From Oscillospiraceae bacterium (GTDB lineage Bacteria; Bacillota; Clostridia; Oscillospirales; Acutalibacteraceae): a DNA stretch of 9,794 nt. The notes below the pieces were generated by a model. It was not told the origin of the DNA. It saw nothing but the letters and a program-made list of their open reading frames with translations, and searched no databases. This document shows positions 1 through 6,553 of the stretch, piece by piece. Within the stretch, counting starts at the first letter, position 1, and each line of letters begins with the position of its first letter. The stretch is taken from positions 5,765 to 15,558 of the forward strand of contig DNGF01000230.1 of NCBI GenBank assembly GCA_003486665.1, in the 5' to 3' direction. A program made the position numbers and the translations under genes.

Positions 1-119
1 GCGCGTACGGAATTCAGGGCAAGGGCGCTGTGCTTGTCAAAAAAATCAACGGCGATTTCTTTAATGTTATGGGATTGCCTATTTCAAGACTTTACAGGGA
101 GATGAGCGATTTTGTTTAA
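1..119 (+). CDS. maf: Maf-family nucleotide pyrophosphatase, C-terminal end (5' truncated)
   Basis: Only the last 38 codons are present, read from base 3 to the TAA at 117-119. The peptide contains [18 protein letters not shown] followed by [13 protein letters not shown]. This matches the conserved C-terminal block of Maf/YhdE proteins, in which a GIQG-K motif is followed by a GLP-SRL motif. Maf proteins are cytoplasmic house-cleaning pyrophosphatases that hydrolyse non-canonical or modified NTPs to NMPs, and they have been linked to septum inhibition in Bacillus. Substrate subtype (dTTP/UTP-like or m7GTP-like) cannot be judged because the N-terminal specificity residues lie outside the window. 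The stop codon overlaps the start of the next gene by 8 bases, which suggests translational coupling. Confidence 0.88.
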   Translation, partial: AYGIQGKGAVLVKKINGDFFNVMGLPISRLYREMSDFV

Positions 120-381
120 ATATTTTCTGAATACCTTGGCAATAAGCGTAAGCGAGCTTGACCCTATTCAAAATGACGGCGGCGAGAAGCAAAAGGCTGT
201 ATGGATAATAGCTCTTGTTGCGATTATTATCATCTGCGTTGTGTTAAGTCAGATAAAATTCGACATAAGCGGAAAGATAAAGGCGAAAAAAGCAGAAAAT
301 GCTAAGAAAAAGGTCGAAAAGGAACGCAACGAAGAGCTTGAAAGGCTTCACGAAATAAAAAGAAAGAACCAAAGAAAATAG
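112..381 (+). CDS. small single-pass membrane protein, function unknown
   Basis: This 89-residue ORF starts at a TTG, about ten bases after an AGGGAG (96-101), and overlaps the end of maf by 8 bases. There is no internal Met to offer another start. Residues 1-28 are fairly polar. Residues 29-48 ([20 protein letters not shown]) form one clear membrane segment. The rest is a Lys/Glu-rich, probably helical tail ([22 protein letters not shown] onward). The positive-inside rule places the C-terminal tail in the cytoplasm. I do not recognise a family. Position after maf, in a region that often holds cell-shape and division genes, hints at an envelope role, but that is only inference. The overlap, a plausible ribosome binding site and a terminator just downstream support it as a real gene. 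The TTG start is the weakest point. Confidence 0.7.
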   Translation: MFKYFLNTLAISVSELDPIQNDGGEKQKAVWIIALVAIIIICVVLSQIKFDISGKIKAKKAENAKKKVEKERNEELERLHEIKRKNQRK

Positions 382-411
382 TTTATTGATTTAATAAAAA
401 TGGATACAAAC

Positions 412-454
412 AAAAGCCGTAATTCACCGAAAGGATGAATGCGGTTTTTCTTTT
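412..454 (+). terminator. intrinsic terminator after maf and the small membrane protein gene
   Basis: The hairpin has a GCCG/CGG base, an ATTCA/TGAAT middle stem, and a CC-GAAA-GG tip that forms a GNRA-type loop. It is preceded by AAAA and followed by TTTTTCTTTT. It begins about 30 bases after the stop codon and closes the upstream transcription unit. The small internal loops make it imperfect, but the T-run is strong. Confidence 0.8.
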
Positions 455-501
455 AGCATTTTCAACAAAAAGCAAACATAAAATGTCTACACATCAAACA
501 A

Positions 502-530
502 TTGACAAACAGCACAAAACCATTCATAAT
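502..530 (+). promoter_or_regulatory. sigma-A type promoter of the PHP-domain gene
   Basis: A consensus TTGACA (502-507) is separated by 17 bases from CATAAT (525-530), which differs from the consensus -10 at one position. Transcription would start near 537, leaving a leader of about 30 bases before the GTG start. The stretch between the upstream terminator and this promoter (455-501) is AT-rich with nothing else visible. Confidence 0.8.
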
Positions 531-567
531 TAAATAAACCTATCATTTATCGGAGGAGGAAAACAGA

Positions 568-2037
568 GTGGCAAAGAAAGTTTTAGCCGTATTTTTGAGT
601 GTGATCCTTGCTGCACAGCTTTTTGTAATCGGTGTATCGGCAAAAAGCAAGAGGTATGTAATTACAAATCCGTATGAGGCCGTTGATTGGGACGAGTGGG
701 GAAGCTATAAATTCCAGCCTCACTGCCAGACAAATGCAAGCGACGGATATCTTACAATTAAGGAATTCGTTCAGATGCACTACGATCTTAATTATGATGT
801 AGTTGCGTTGACAGATCACGGAACGATCAACAAGGGCTGGAATCAAAAACCCGATCTGGTTCCGCTTATCCGTCTTGTAAAATATGAAAGAACACATATG
901 GCGCCGATCATTCCGTTGACGGATGAGGAATATGATTCATACCAGAATGGAACAGCGGCTTCGGCCGAGAGAACGCATAAGAACGGAATGCTGGACGTTC
1001 CGCAGGGTATTGAACTTAATATGGCAACACCAAAGGCGGACTGCCATTTGACGGGCTATTTTTCGGATTACGGTCAGGGACTTGCCGGAGTTTACGGTGA
1101 TTATGAAACGCCGAGTAAGGGCGTAAGAGAAGCAGGCGGAATTTCGATGCTTTCTCATGTCGGCGAATATGTTTACACCGATAAGGACAGTGCTGACCAT
1201 GTCGGTCAAAAGGTTGACGATTATTATGCAAACAAGTTTGCACGCCTTTTCCTTGACAACGCCGGATCAAGCGTTGGCATGGGTATTAACAGTGCGACCG
1301 ATGCGCACACACGCTGTGACAGAATTCTTTACGATCAGATTCTTCAAAAAACAATTCCGAATGGTGTTGTTCCCTGGGGATTTGCTTTTTCCGACTCACA
1401 TGACGTAAGATCGCTTAACGACGCTTACACAATGCTTATGATGAAAGACTTTGATATGAACAATGTCCGTGCAAGCATGGAGAATGGCTGGAGCTTTGCC
1501 GTTTCACATTATTCGAACGGCGTTGAGCTTAACGGCATGGAGGAAATGCCCGGCTTTGATGAGGATAAGGTTTATGACGAGAAGCTTTATCTTCAGGATA
1601 ATACGCCAATGGTTACACGCATTGATGTTGATCAGGAAAGCGGCACGATCAAGGTTGAGGGTACAAACTTTGACCGCATAACTTGGGTTTCAAACGGCAA
1701 CGTTATCAAGCGTGAGGAAAACATTACAAACGGAAAGGCAACTCTTAATCTCTATAGCGATAACCTGCTCGATGATCCGTATCTTTATGTAAGATTTTAT
1801 ATCACGGGCGAGAACGGAATCTGTTATGCTCAGCCGTTCGTGCTTAATGTTGAGGGCGAAGAATTTACTCCCGTTGATGTTCCCGAAACACATGATATTT
1901 CAACATTCCTGCGCGGACTTGCAACGGTAACGGATTGGCTGTTCTTCCGTTTTAATCCGATTATCTGGCTGTTCAAATATGTTGCGCTCGGATATAATGT
2001 GTTCGACAGATTTTTCCATCCGTATTCAATTAATTAA
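568..2037 (+). CDS. exported PHP-domain metal-dependent phosphoesterase-like protein
   Basis: This is a 489-residue protein. The GTG start lies eight bases after a very strong GGAGGAGG (552-559). Residues 1-25 form a signal peptide (AKK, then VLAVFLSVILAAQLFVIGV, then SA before K26). The PHP fold is recognisable from H52-C-Q-T-N-A-S-D-G60, the LTDHG motif (D83, H84), G147-I-E149, H160, H197 and the late SDSH motif (D276, H278). PHP proteins bind two or three metal ions and hydrolyse phosphoesters. In the usual first motif (HxHT..SDG) the second His is replaced by Gln54, so metal binding or activity may differ. Residues 345-430 look like a beta-rich accessory domain. The last 45 residues (WLFFRF, IIWLFKYVALGYNVF) are hydrophobic and may be a membrane anchor. 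Substrate is unknown. It appears monocistronic, with its own promoter. Confidence 0.88.
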   Translation: MAKKVLAVFLSVILAAQLFVIGVSAKSKRYVITNPYEAVDWDEWGSYKFQPHCQTNASDGYLTIKEFVQMHYDLNYDVVALTDHGTINKGWNQKPDLVPLIRLVKYERTHMAPIIPLTDEEYDSYQNGTAASAERTHKNGMLDVPQGIELNMATPKADCHLTGYFSDYGQGLAGVYGDYETPSKGVREAGGISMLSHVGEYVYTDKDSADHVGQKVDDYYANKFARLFLDNAGSSVGMGINSATDAHTRCDRILYDQILQKTIPNGVVPWGFAFSDSHDVRSLNDAYTMLMMKDFDMNNVRASMENGWSFAVSHYSNGVELNGMEEMPGFDEDKVYDEKLYLQDNTPMVTRIDVDQESGTIKVEGTNFDRITWVSNGNVIKREENITNGKATLNLYSDNLLDDPYLYVRFYITGENGICYAQPFVLNVEGEEFTPVDVPETHDISTFLRGLATVTDWLFFRFNPIIWLFKYVALGYNVFDRFFHPYSIN

Positions 2038-2049
2038 CCGAATTAATGC

Positions 2050-2078
2050 TTGATTTTTGCAATTTCAAGTGATAAAAT
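2050..2078 (+). promoter_or_regulatory. probable promoter of the DUF2798-type gene
   Basis: TTGATT (2050-2055) and TAAAAT (2073-2078) are spaced by exactly 17 bases, and a TG two bases before the -10 gives an extended -10 element. Transcription would start near 2085, so the leader includes the hairpin at 2102-2154. No other promoter fits between that hairpin and the ATG at 2179. Confidence 0.6.
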
Positions 2079-2101
2079 ATACTCAAATTAAATAAAAAAC
2101 C

Positions 2102-2163
2102 AAGACAATAAATGTTACTTTCCTACTGTCGGACGGGAGAGCATTTATTGTCTTTCTTTTTTT
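2102..2163 (+). terminator. strong terminator hairpin between the PHP and DUF2798 genes; possible attenuator
   Basis: A perfect 13-base inverted repeat (AAGACAATAAATG at 2102-2114, with its complement at 2142-2154) is extended by an inner CTTTCC/GGAGAG pairing (2118-2123 with 2136-2141). It is followed by TTTCTTTTTTT ending at 2163. It is the only visible terminator for the PHP gene. It also lies inside the leader of the next gene: the T-run ends directly against that gene's ribosome binding site (2164-2171), so transcription of that gene must pass through it. Confidence 0.8.
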
Positions 2164-2178
2164 GAGAGGAGCAAAAGC

Positions 2179-2667
2179 ATGACCGAAGAAAACGACAAAA
2201 ATAGACAAGTTCCGATGCCGAAAACAAAATCGCAATCCCTGATTTTTACGGCGATTACAGCGTTTATTATGGTTTATATAATGACGGTGTATAACATCGT
2301 TTTGGCAAGCGGCAGCTTTACTAATCAAACATTTTTGTCGGCGATAAAGGGTATGTGGATCGAGTACATAATTATTTTTTTGTGTGCCTATTTTATTTCG
2401 TCGCCGCTTGCAAAAAAATGCGCTTTTAAAATTGTTGAGCCGACCGACAGACCTATTGCTATAGTGCTGGTAATTCAGATTTTTACGGTGATTTTTCAGG
2501 TGTTTTTTGCAAGCATAATCGGAGCGTATAAGGCGGAAGGATTATGTATAAATTTTGCGCCGAATTATATCAAGGCATATTGCATGAATTTTATTTTTGC
2601 TTTGCCGGTTCAGCTTTTAATTGCCGGTCCTGCTGCAAGAAAAATACACAAAGCAATTTTTAAATAA
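2179..2667 (+). CDS. DUF2798-type four-helix membrane protein
   Basis: This 162-residue protein starts at an ATG seven bases after GAGAGGAG. It has four predicted membrane segments, near residues 19-41, 57-76, 92-115 and 131-152. The two halves resemble each other. Each has a helix with conserved aliphatic and aromatic residues, a loop, then a second helix ending in P-A-A/P-L-A plus basic residues (SSPLAKK near 74-80; AGPAARK near 149-155). The FALPVQLLIAGPAARKI segment is typical of DUF2798 proteins, which here occur as a tandem pair. The biochemical role of the family is not known to me. Expression would need read-through or antitermination at the hairpin just upstream. The gene ends at a bidirectional terminator facing metY. 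Confidence 0.8.
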   Translation: MTEENDKNRQVPMPKTKSQSLIFTAITAFIMVYIMTVYNIVLASGSFTNQTFLSAIKGMWIEYIIIFLCAYFISSPLAKKCAFKIVEPTDRPIAIVLVIQIFTVIFQVFFASIIGAYKAEGLCINFAPNYIKAYCMNFIFALPVQLLIAGPAARKIHKAIFK

Positions 2668-2670
2668 AAC

Positions 2671-2708
2671 AAAAGCTCCGATCAAAATAAATCGGAGCCT
2701 TCGTTTTT
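2671..2708. terminator. bidirectional terminator between convergent DUF2798 and metY genes
   Basis: A perfect 8-bp stem, GCTCCGAT (2675-2682) with ATCGGAGC (2691-2698), encloses an 8-base AT-rich loop. On the - strand it is followed by TTTTGTTTTATTT, a good T-run, so it terminates metY well. On the + strand the tail is CTTCGTTTTT, which is weaker but usable. Confidence 0.8.
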
Positions 2709-2750
2709 AAAGGGGAAGAAAATGAGAAGGAAAATTCTAATTATTGAAAT

Positions 2751-4034
2751 TTATTTAACCGCATCAAAGCCCTGCTGAAGGTCGGCAATAATATCGTCTA
2801 TATGCTCTGTGCCGATTGAAAGACGAACGGTGTTCGGCTTAATTCCGCAGGAGAGAAGCTCCTCTTCGGAGAGCTGTGAATGGGTTGTTGATGCAGGATG
2901 AATAACGAGCGACTTAACGTCGGCAACATTTGCAAGAAGCGAGAAAAGCTTAAGGCTTTCGGTAAACTTTTTGGCGGTTTCGGCATCGCCTTTTATTTCA
3001 AAAGTAAAGATTGAAGCTGCGCCTTTCTTAAAGTATTTATCATAAAGCTCCTTCTGCTTGCCTGTTGCGAGTGAGGGGTGATTAACCTTTTCAACCTGCG
3101 GATGGTTTTTGAGAAAATCAACGACTTTGAGAGCGTTTTCAACGTGGCGCTCTACTCTGAGCGAAAGAGTTTCAAGCCCCTGGAGAAGCAGGAACGAGTT
3201 GAACGGAGAAATAGTTGCGCCTTGATCTCTCATCAGTGTTGTGCGAAGCTTGAGAATATAAGCAAGATTGCCGCAAGCCTCGGTGAAAACAACACCGTGA
3301 TATGACGGGTTCGGCTTTGAAAGTCCGGGGAACTTGTCGTTCTGCGCCCAGTCAAATTTGCCTGAGTCAATGACGACGCCGCCCATTACCGTGCCGTGAC
3401 CGCCGATGAATTTTGTGGCAGAATGAACAACAACATCCGCTCCATGCTCAATCGGACGGAGCAAATACGGGGTTGCAAAGGTGCTGTCAACGATGAACGG
3501 AATACCGTGCTTGTGTGCAATAGCTGCAATTGCCTCAAGGTCGATTACATCGGAGTTCGGATTGCCGAGCGTTTCGGCATAGAGAAGCTTGGTGTTCGGC
3601 TGAATTGCCTTTTCAAAATTTTCGGGATCCGAGGGATCAACAAATGTTGTGTCAAGTCCCTGCTCCTTAAGCGTGTTTGCAAAAAGATTGTGTGTGCCGC
3701 CGTAAAGATTAGTTGAAGAAACAATATGGTCGCCCGCGATTGCAATGTTTTGAATTGCATAAGAGATTGCAGCCGAGCCTGAAGCCGTTGCGAGTGCCGC
3801 TGCGCCGCCCTCAAGAGCCGCGATTCTCTTTTCGAAAACGTCAGAAGTCGGGTTCATCAGTCTTGTGTATATGTTGCCGCCCTCGGTCAGACCGAAACGG
3901 CCTGCCGCCTGCGCGGAGTCCTTGAAAACATATGAAGTTGTTGCATAGATGGGAACTGCTCTTGAATCGGTTGCCGGATCAGGATTCTCCTGACCTACAT
4001 GAAGCTGAAGTGTTTCAAATTTATAATCTGACAT
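2751..4034 (-). CDS. metY: O-acetylhomoserine sulfhydrylase (PLP-dependent)
   Basis: This 427-residue enzyme belongs to the Cys/Met metabolism PLP family. It uses O-acetylhomoserine and sulfide to make homocysteine, the direct-sulfhydrylation route to methionine, in the cytoplasm. Visible motifs are YTRLMNPT (Y56, R58) and SGSAA (S85-G86), the phosphate-binding region; D183 in VDSTFATPY; the PLP lysine K208 in [12 protein letters not shown]; and the carboxylate-binding arginine R404 in VRLSIGTE. Length and the extra loop around residues 225-260 ([17 protein letters not shown]) fit MetY rather than the shorter MetB/MetC. The start at 4034 is chosen because AAAGGA lies about eight bases upstream and [15 protein letters not shown] is the usual family N-terminus. 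A longer in-frame extension to 4133 has no family support. It sits downstream of a Cys-codon leader and terminator on the same strand, suggesting control by cysteine supply. Confidence 0.93.
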   Translation of the reverse strand: MSDYKFETLQLHVGQENPDPATDSRAVPIYATTSYVFKDSAQAAGRFGLTEGGNIYTRLMNPTSDVFEKRIAALEGGAAALATASGSAAISYAIQNIAIAGDHIVSSTNLYGGTHNLFANTLKEQGLDTTFVDPSDPENFEKAIQPNTKLLYAETLGNPNSDVIDLEAIAAIAHKHGIPFIVDSTFATPYLLRPIEHGADVVVHSATKFIGGHGTVMGGVVIDSGKFDWAQNDKFPGLSKPNPSYHGVVFTEACGNLAYILKLRTTLMRDQGATISPFNSFLLLQGLETLSLRVERHVENALKVVDFLKNHPQVEKVNHPSLATGKQKELYDKYFKKGAASIFTFEIKGDAETAKKFTESLKLFSLLANVADVKSLVIHPASTTHSQLSEEELLSCGIKPNTVRLSIGTEHIDDIIADLQQGFDAVK

Positions 4035-4158
4035 GGTAATTTTCCTTTCTTGTTTAAAAATATTTTTTATAATGTTTTTGGGGAAAGAATTACATTCGTC
4101 CGAATCTGAAATTTTGACGTAACAGCTTTTCAAAAATATTGTTCATAAAATCACCTAT

Positions 4159-4190
4159 AAAAAAACGGAAAGCTCTTTCGGCTTTCCGTT
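4159..4190 (-). terminator. attenuator terminator in the metY leader
   Basis: Read on the - strand, a perfect 10-bp stem (AACGGAAAGC at 4190-4181 with GCTTTCCGTT at 4173-4164) closes a 7-base loop. The stem runs into seven T (4165-4159). It lies four bases after the stop of the small leader ORF and about 125 bases before the metY start. Any transcript from the leader promoter must pass it to reach metY. Confidence 0.9.
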
Positions 4191-4222
4191 AGTTTTAACT
4201 CAATTTTTTACTATCGGAAGGC
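4181..4222 (-). promoter_or_regulatory. antiterminator hairpin competing with the metY leader terminator
   Basis: On the - strand, GCCTTCCGATAGT (4222-4210) can pair with ACTAACGGAAAGC (4193-4181) at 11 of 13 positions. The two exceptions are a C-A and an A-A mismatch. The loop is 16 bases. The 3' arm contains the whole 5' arm of the terminator (4190-4181), so the two folds exclude each other. The 5' arm lies inside the leader ORF, over codons 21-25, about 14 bases past the last Cys codon. That places it just clear of a ribosome stalled there. Confidence 0.7.
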
Positions 4223-4284
4223 GCAGCAAAGGAAGTGCATTCGCAAATACACATCACAAAAAGCATTGAGGAAATGTTTTTCAT
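4195..4284 (-). CDS. 29-residue Cys-codon leader peptide upstream of metY
   Basis: ATG at 4284 follows a strong GGGAGG (4298-4293) with eight bases between, and the ORF ends at TAA (4197-4195). Residues 9-18 read FVMCICECTS, with Cys at 12, 14 and 16 (TGT, TGC, TGC), followed by SFAAPSDSKK. The ORF is too short and too close to the terminator for an ordinary small protein gene to be the best reading. The arrangement of strong promoter, strong ribosome binding site, clustered Cys codons, overlapping antiterminator and a terminator just after the stop is that of a ribosome-mediated attenuator. The family-level knowledge is the trp/his/leu leader model; application to cysteine here is inference. 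Stalling at Cys codons would free the antiterminator arm and let polymerase reach metY. Smooth translation would favour termination. It could alternatively encode a small functional peptide with its own terminator. Confidence 0.75.
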   Translation of the reverse strand: MKNISSMLFVMCICECTSFAAPSDSKKLS

Positions 4285-4321
4285 TTTGCTTACCTCCCGT
4301 TGAATTTATTAGGTTGGGTGT

Positions 4322-4350
4322 ATGATAGCACATATTACCTACCTTGTCAA
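4322..4350 (-). promoter_or_regulatory. strong promoter of the metY leader transcript
   Basis: On the - strand, TTGACA (4350-4345) and TATCAT (4327-4322) are separated by exactly 17 bases. Transcription would begin near 4315, about 30 bases before the leader-peptide start. The promoter begins only 20 bases after the merR stop codon. Confidence 0.85.
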
Positions 4351-4355
4351 TAGGT
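4337..4355 (-). promoter_or_regulatory. inverted repeat over the -35 box, possible repressor operator
   Basis: ACCTA and TAGGT arms are separated by nine bases and the -35 hexamer falls between and over them. A dyad of about 19 bases on the -35 is the sort of site used by Rrf2-family sulfur or iron-sulfur regulators such as CymR and IscR. The regulator itself is not in the window, so the assignment is a guess from position and symmetry. Confidence 0.4.
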
Positions 4356-4369
4356 TAAATGAAAATTTT

Positions 4370-5197
4370 TTAAATTTTTTCAACAGGAATTTTAATTTCC
4401 GTTACAAACTTTCCCGTGTCGTTTGTAATTCCATAGTCGATCATCGTTATTTCGCGGGAAAAGCCCGTGATTCTGAGGTTGCTGTTCTCAATATAATCCG
4501 AAAGCTGACGGTAGTGCGCTGCCGCTTCGCCGTGACTGCCGCGGAAACGGACGCACACACAAAGCGTTTCCGGCAAAAGCTCTGAGTCGCCGCTGTGCTT
4601 GTCCTCATCTTCGATAACGAGAAAAACATAATCATATTTTTCATAATTGCCTTTTATCAGATTGTCACGGGAAATTCCGAAGCCCACCTTTCCGAGAAAA
4701 ACAACCGGTGCATCTTCGCGCTCGCTCAGTGCGCTGACGGAAGCTTCAATTTCATCCTGATTCCTCAGTTTAAGGGAGCCTTTTATCCTGATTATACGGC
4801 ACGGTGAGCAAGGTACAAGTTTAATTGCCTCAAGTTCGGAGTTGCGTGCATCATCAATCTGACGCAGGCGATTGTCAATTTTCTTTTCAACGTTTTCAAG
4901 CTCTTTTTTCTTTTCAATAACCTTTTGCTTCTGCATCAGTAGCTTATTTTCAATAACGTCAATGTCCCTGTTTTTAAAAAAATCGGCAATCTGCGGCAGC
5001 GGCATATCAAGTGCGCGCAGATATCGAACTGTGTTAAGAATTTCGAACTGTCTTGCGCTGTAATAGCGATAATTTGTCTGCGGATCAACATATTCGGGAA
5101 TGAGAATGCCGAGATTCTCATAATGGCGCAGACTGCCCGGACTGAGATGAAAAATCTTTGAGATATCTCCAATCGAAAAAAGTGAACTCTTATCCAT
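4370..5197 (-). CDS. MerR-family transcriptional regulator with GyrI-like ligand domain
   Basis: This is a 275-residue protein. Residues 6-33 (LFSIGDISKIFHLSPGSLRHYENLGIL) are the MerR winged helix-turn-helix, continuing through YRYYSARQFEILNTVRYLRALDMPL to about residue 75. Residues 82-118 form the dimerising coiled coil (IEKKKELENVEKKIDNRLRQ). Residues 125-275 look like a BmrR/GyrI effector-binding domain, ending in ITDxGITND-like and FVTEIKIPVE segments. The ATG at 5197 overlaps the MATE stop by 8 bases, with AAGGAG about twelve bases upstream inside the MATE gene. This start gives the standard MerR N-terminus. A start at 5245 would add 16 unrelated residues. Coupling to a MATE pump and a MerR-type dyad promoter upstream of the pair suggest autogenous, ligand-triggered activation. 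The ligand is unknown. Confidence 0.9.
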   Translation of the reverse strand: MDKSSLFSIGDISKIFHLSPGSLRHYENLGILIPEYVDPQTNYRYYSARQFEILNTVRYLRALDMPLPQIADFFKNRDIDVIENKLLMQKQKVIEKKKELENVEKKIDNRLRQIDDARNSELEAIKLVPCSPCRIIRIKGSLKLRNQDEIEASVSALSEREDAPVVFLGKVGFGISRDNLIKGNYEKYDYVFLVIEDEDKHSGDSELLPETLCVCVRFRGSHGEAAAHYRQLSDYIENSNLRITGFSREITMIDYGITNDTGKFVTEIKIPVEKI

Positions 5198-6539
5198 TAA
5201 CGGTATGTTCTCCTTTCTCTTTTTTGCTGATAATAATGTATGCAATCACGCAGATTATTATGGAAATGATCGAACCTGCCGGTGCGGCGCATCCCATCGG
5301 AAAAAGGGTGTGCGGAAAGCGCTTTGACGTAAGGTATGCAACGGGAACTCTTGCGAGTACAATTGAAACCGAATTATGAAGAAATGAGATTCCGGATTTT
5401 TCAATGGCGCAAAAGTAGCCGGACATACAGAAATGAATTCCGGCAAAGAGGTAATCGACAACGTAGCTTCTGAGATATTGAGTTCCGAGGCGAATAACCT
5501 CCGGACTGTCGTCAAACATTCCGACAAGCTGAGGGGCGATCAGCTCAACCGTACCGATAACAAAAATTCCCGAAATTATGATAAGATAAATTGCATAGCG
5601 CAAAGTAAGCTTTGCCCTTTGTGGCTTGCCGGCTCCGATATTCTGCGCTCCGAGAGCAGAAATCGCCGAAAGCATTGAAGACGGAATGAGGAACAAAAAT
5701 CCTATTATTTTTTCAACAATGCCGACTGCCGCGGCATCGTTAAGTCCTCGGCGGTTGGCGATTATCGTGATAACAATAAATGAAATCTGAATAAATCCGT
5801 CCTGCAAAGAAACAGGAATGCCGACTCTCAATACATTGCCGATCGTGGATTTTTTTATTCTGAAATCATCCTTTGAAAGCTTGATCCCGGTATCCGTTTT
5901 TTTGATGAAAATTAATGAAATTATAACCGAAATTGTTTGTGAAAGGGTTGTGCCGAGAGCCGCGCCGGCAGGCCCCATACTGAGTGCACCGATAAAAAGG
6001 TAGTCAAGACCTATGTTGCAGACACAGGCAACGGCGATAAAATACATCGGACTTTTGCTGTCGCCGAGTCCGCGAAAAACGGAGCTGATGATATTATATG
6101 CGGTAATAAACGGGATACCGATAAAGCAGATCGTCAGATAATCAACTGTGCTTTCAACCGCTTCTGCGGGGGTGGACATGACCGAAACAATAGGTCTTAC
6201 AAAAGCCAAAAGAAGTGCCGCCAAAGCGAGTGATCCGAGCATAAATAATGTGACCGTGTTTCCGACATAGCGTGAAGCTGATCTCTTATCCTGTGCGCCG
6301 ATGCTTCTGCCGATCGTGACCGTTGCACCCATCGCAAGACCGACTATCATAACGGTTATCATGTGCATGACCTGGCTGCCGATAGAAACGCCAGTAATAC
6401 TGGCTGTTGCGTTGAATTGTCCGACTATAAAAAGATCAGCCATGCCGTAAAGCGTCTGCAAAAAGTAAGAGAGCAGATAAGGCAGGGAGAAGAATATAAG
6501 ATTTTTAAATACACTGCCTGTTGTAAGATTCTTTTCCAT
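5190..6539 (-). CDS. MATE-family multidrug efflux transporter
   Basis: This 449-residue inner-membrane protein has about twelve hydrophobic segments in two similar halves. This fits MATE (NorM/DinF-like) proteins, which export cationic drugs or metabolites using Na+ or H+ gradients. Typical features are the N-terminal FSLPYLLSYFLQTLYGMADLFIVGQF, the GATVTIGRSIGAQD loop (71-84), RGLGDSKSPM at 156-165, and ALGAQNIGAGKPQRA at 295-309 in the second half. The ATG at 6539 is the only sensible start; no ATG, GTG or TTG lies in frame upstream within the leader. However, no good ribosome binding site lies at normal distance. AAGGAG and GGAGAG occur much further upstream, in and beside a leader hairpin. 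It is the first gene of an operon with merR. Substrate cannot be read from sequence. Confidence 0.92.
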   Translation of the reverse strand: MEKNLTTGSVFKNLIFFSLPYLLSYFLQTLYGMADLFIVGQFNATASITGVSIGSQVMHMITVMIVGLAMGATVTIGRSIGAQDKRSASRYVGNTVTLFMLGSLALAALLLAFVRPIVSVMSTPAEAVESTVDYLTICFIGIPFITAYNIISSVFRGLGDSKSPMYFIAVACVCNIGLDYLFIGALSMGPAGAALGTTLSQTISVIISLIFIKKTDTGIKLSKDDFRIKKSTIGNVLRVGIPVSLQDGFIQISFIVITIIANRRGLNDAAAVGIVEKIIGFLFLIPSSMLSAISALGAQNIGAGKPQRAKLTLRYAIYLIIISGIFVIGTVELIAPQLVGMFDDSPEVIRLGTQYLRSYVVDYLFAGIHFCMSGYFCAIEKSGISFLHNSVSIVLARVPVAYLTSKRFPHTLFPMGCAAPAGSIISIIICVIAYIIISKKEKGEHTVNG

Positions 6540-6553
6540 AGTTTTTGTTGTCA

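Noticed and set aside
583..1893. Antisense and shifted ORFs within the PHP gene
   Set aside because: They are shadows of the strong PHP frame, without ribosome binding sites or recognisable domains.
2751..4133. Longer metY reading frame starting at 4133
   Set aside because: The extra 33 residues have no resemblance to the family, lie between the attenuator and a good ribosome binding site, and the Met at 4034 gives the usual N-terminus.
4035..4369. SAM riboswitch (S-box) or T-box upstream of metY
   Set aside because: The leader is short, and I see neither the T-box TGGN-type sequence near the terminator nor the multi-stem S-box layout. The leader ORF and two competing hairpins explain the region better.
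4370..5245. Longer merR reading frame starting at 5245
   Set aside because: It adds 16 residues overlapping the MATE coding end, whereas the start at 5197 gives the standard MerR N-terminus and an 8-base overlap typical of coupling.
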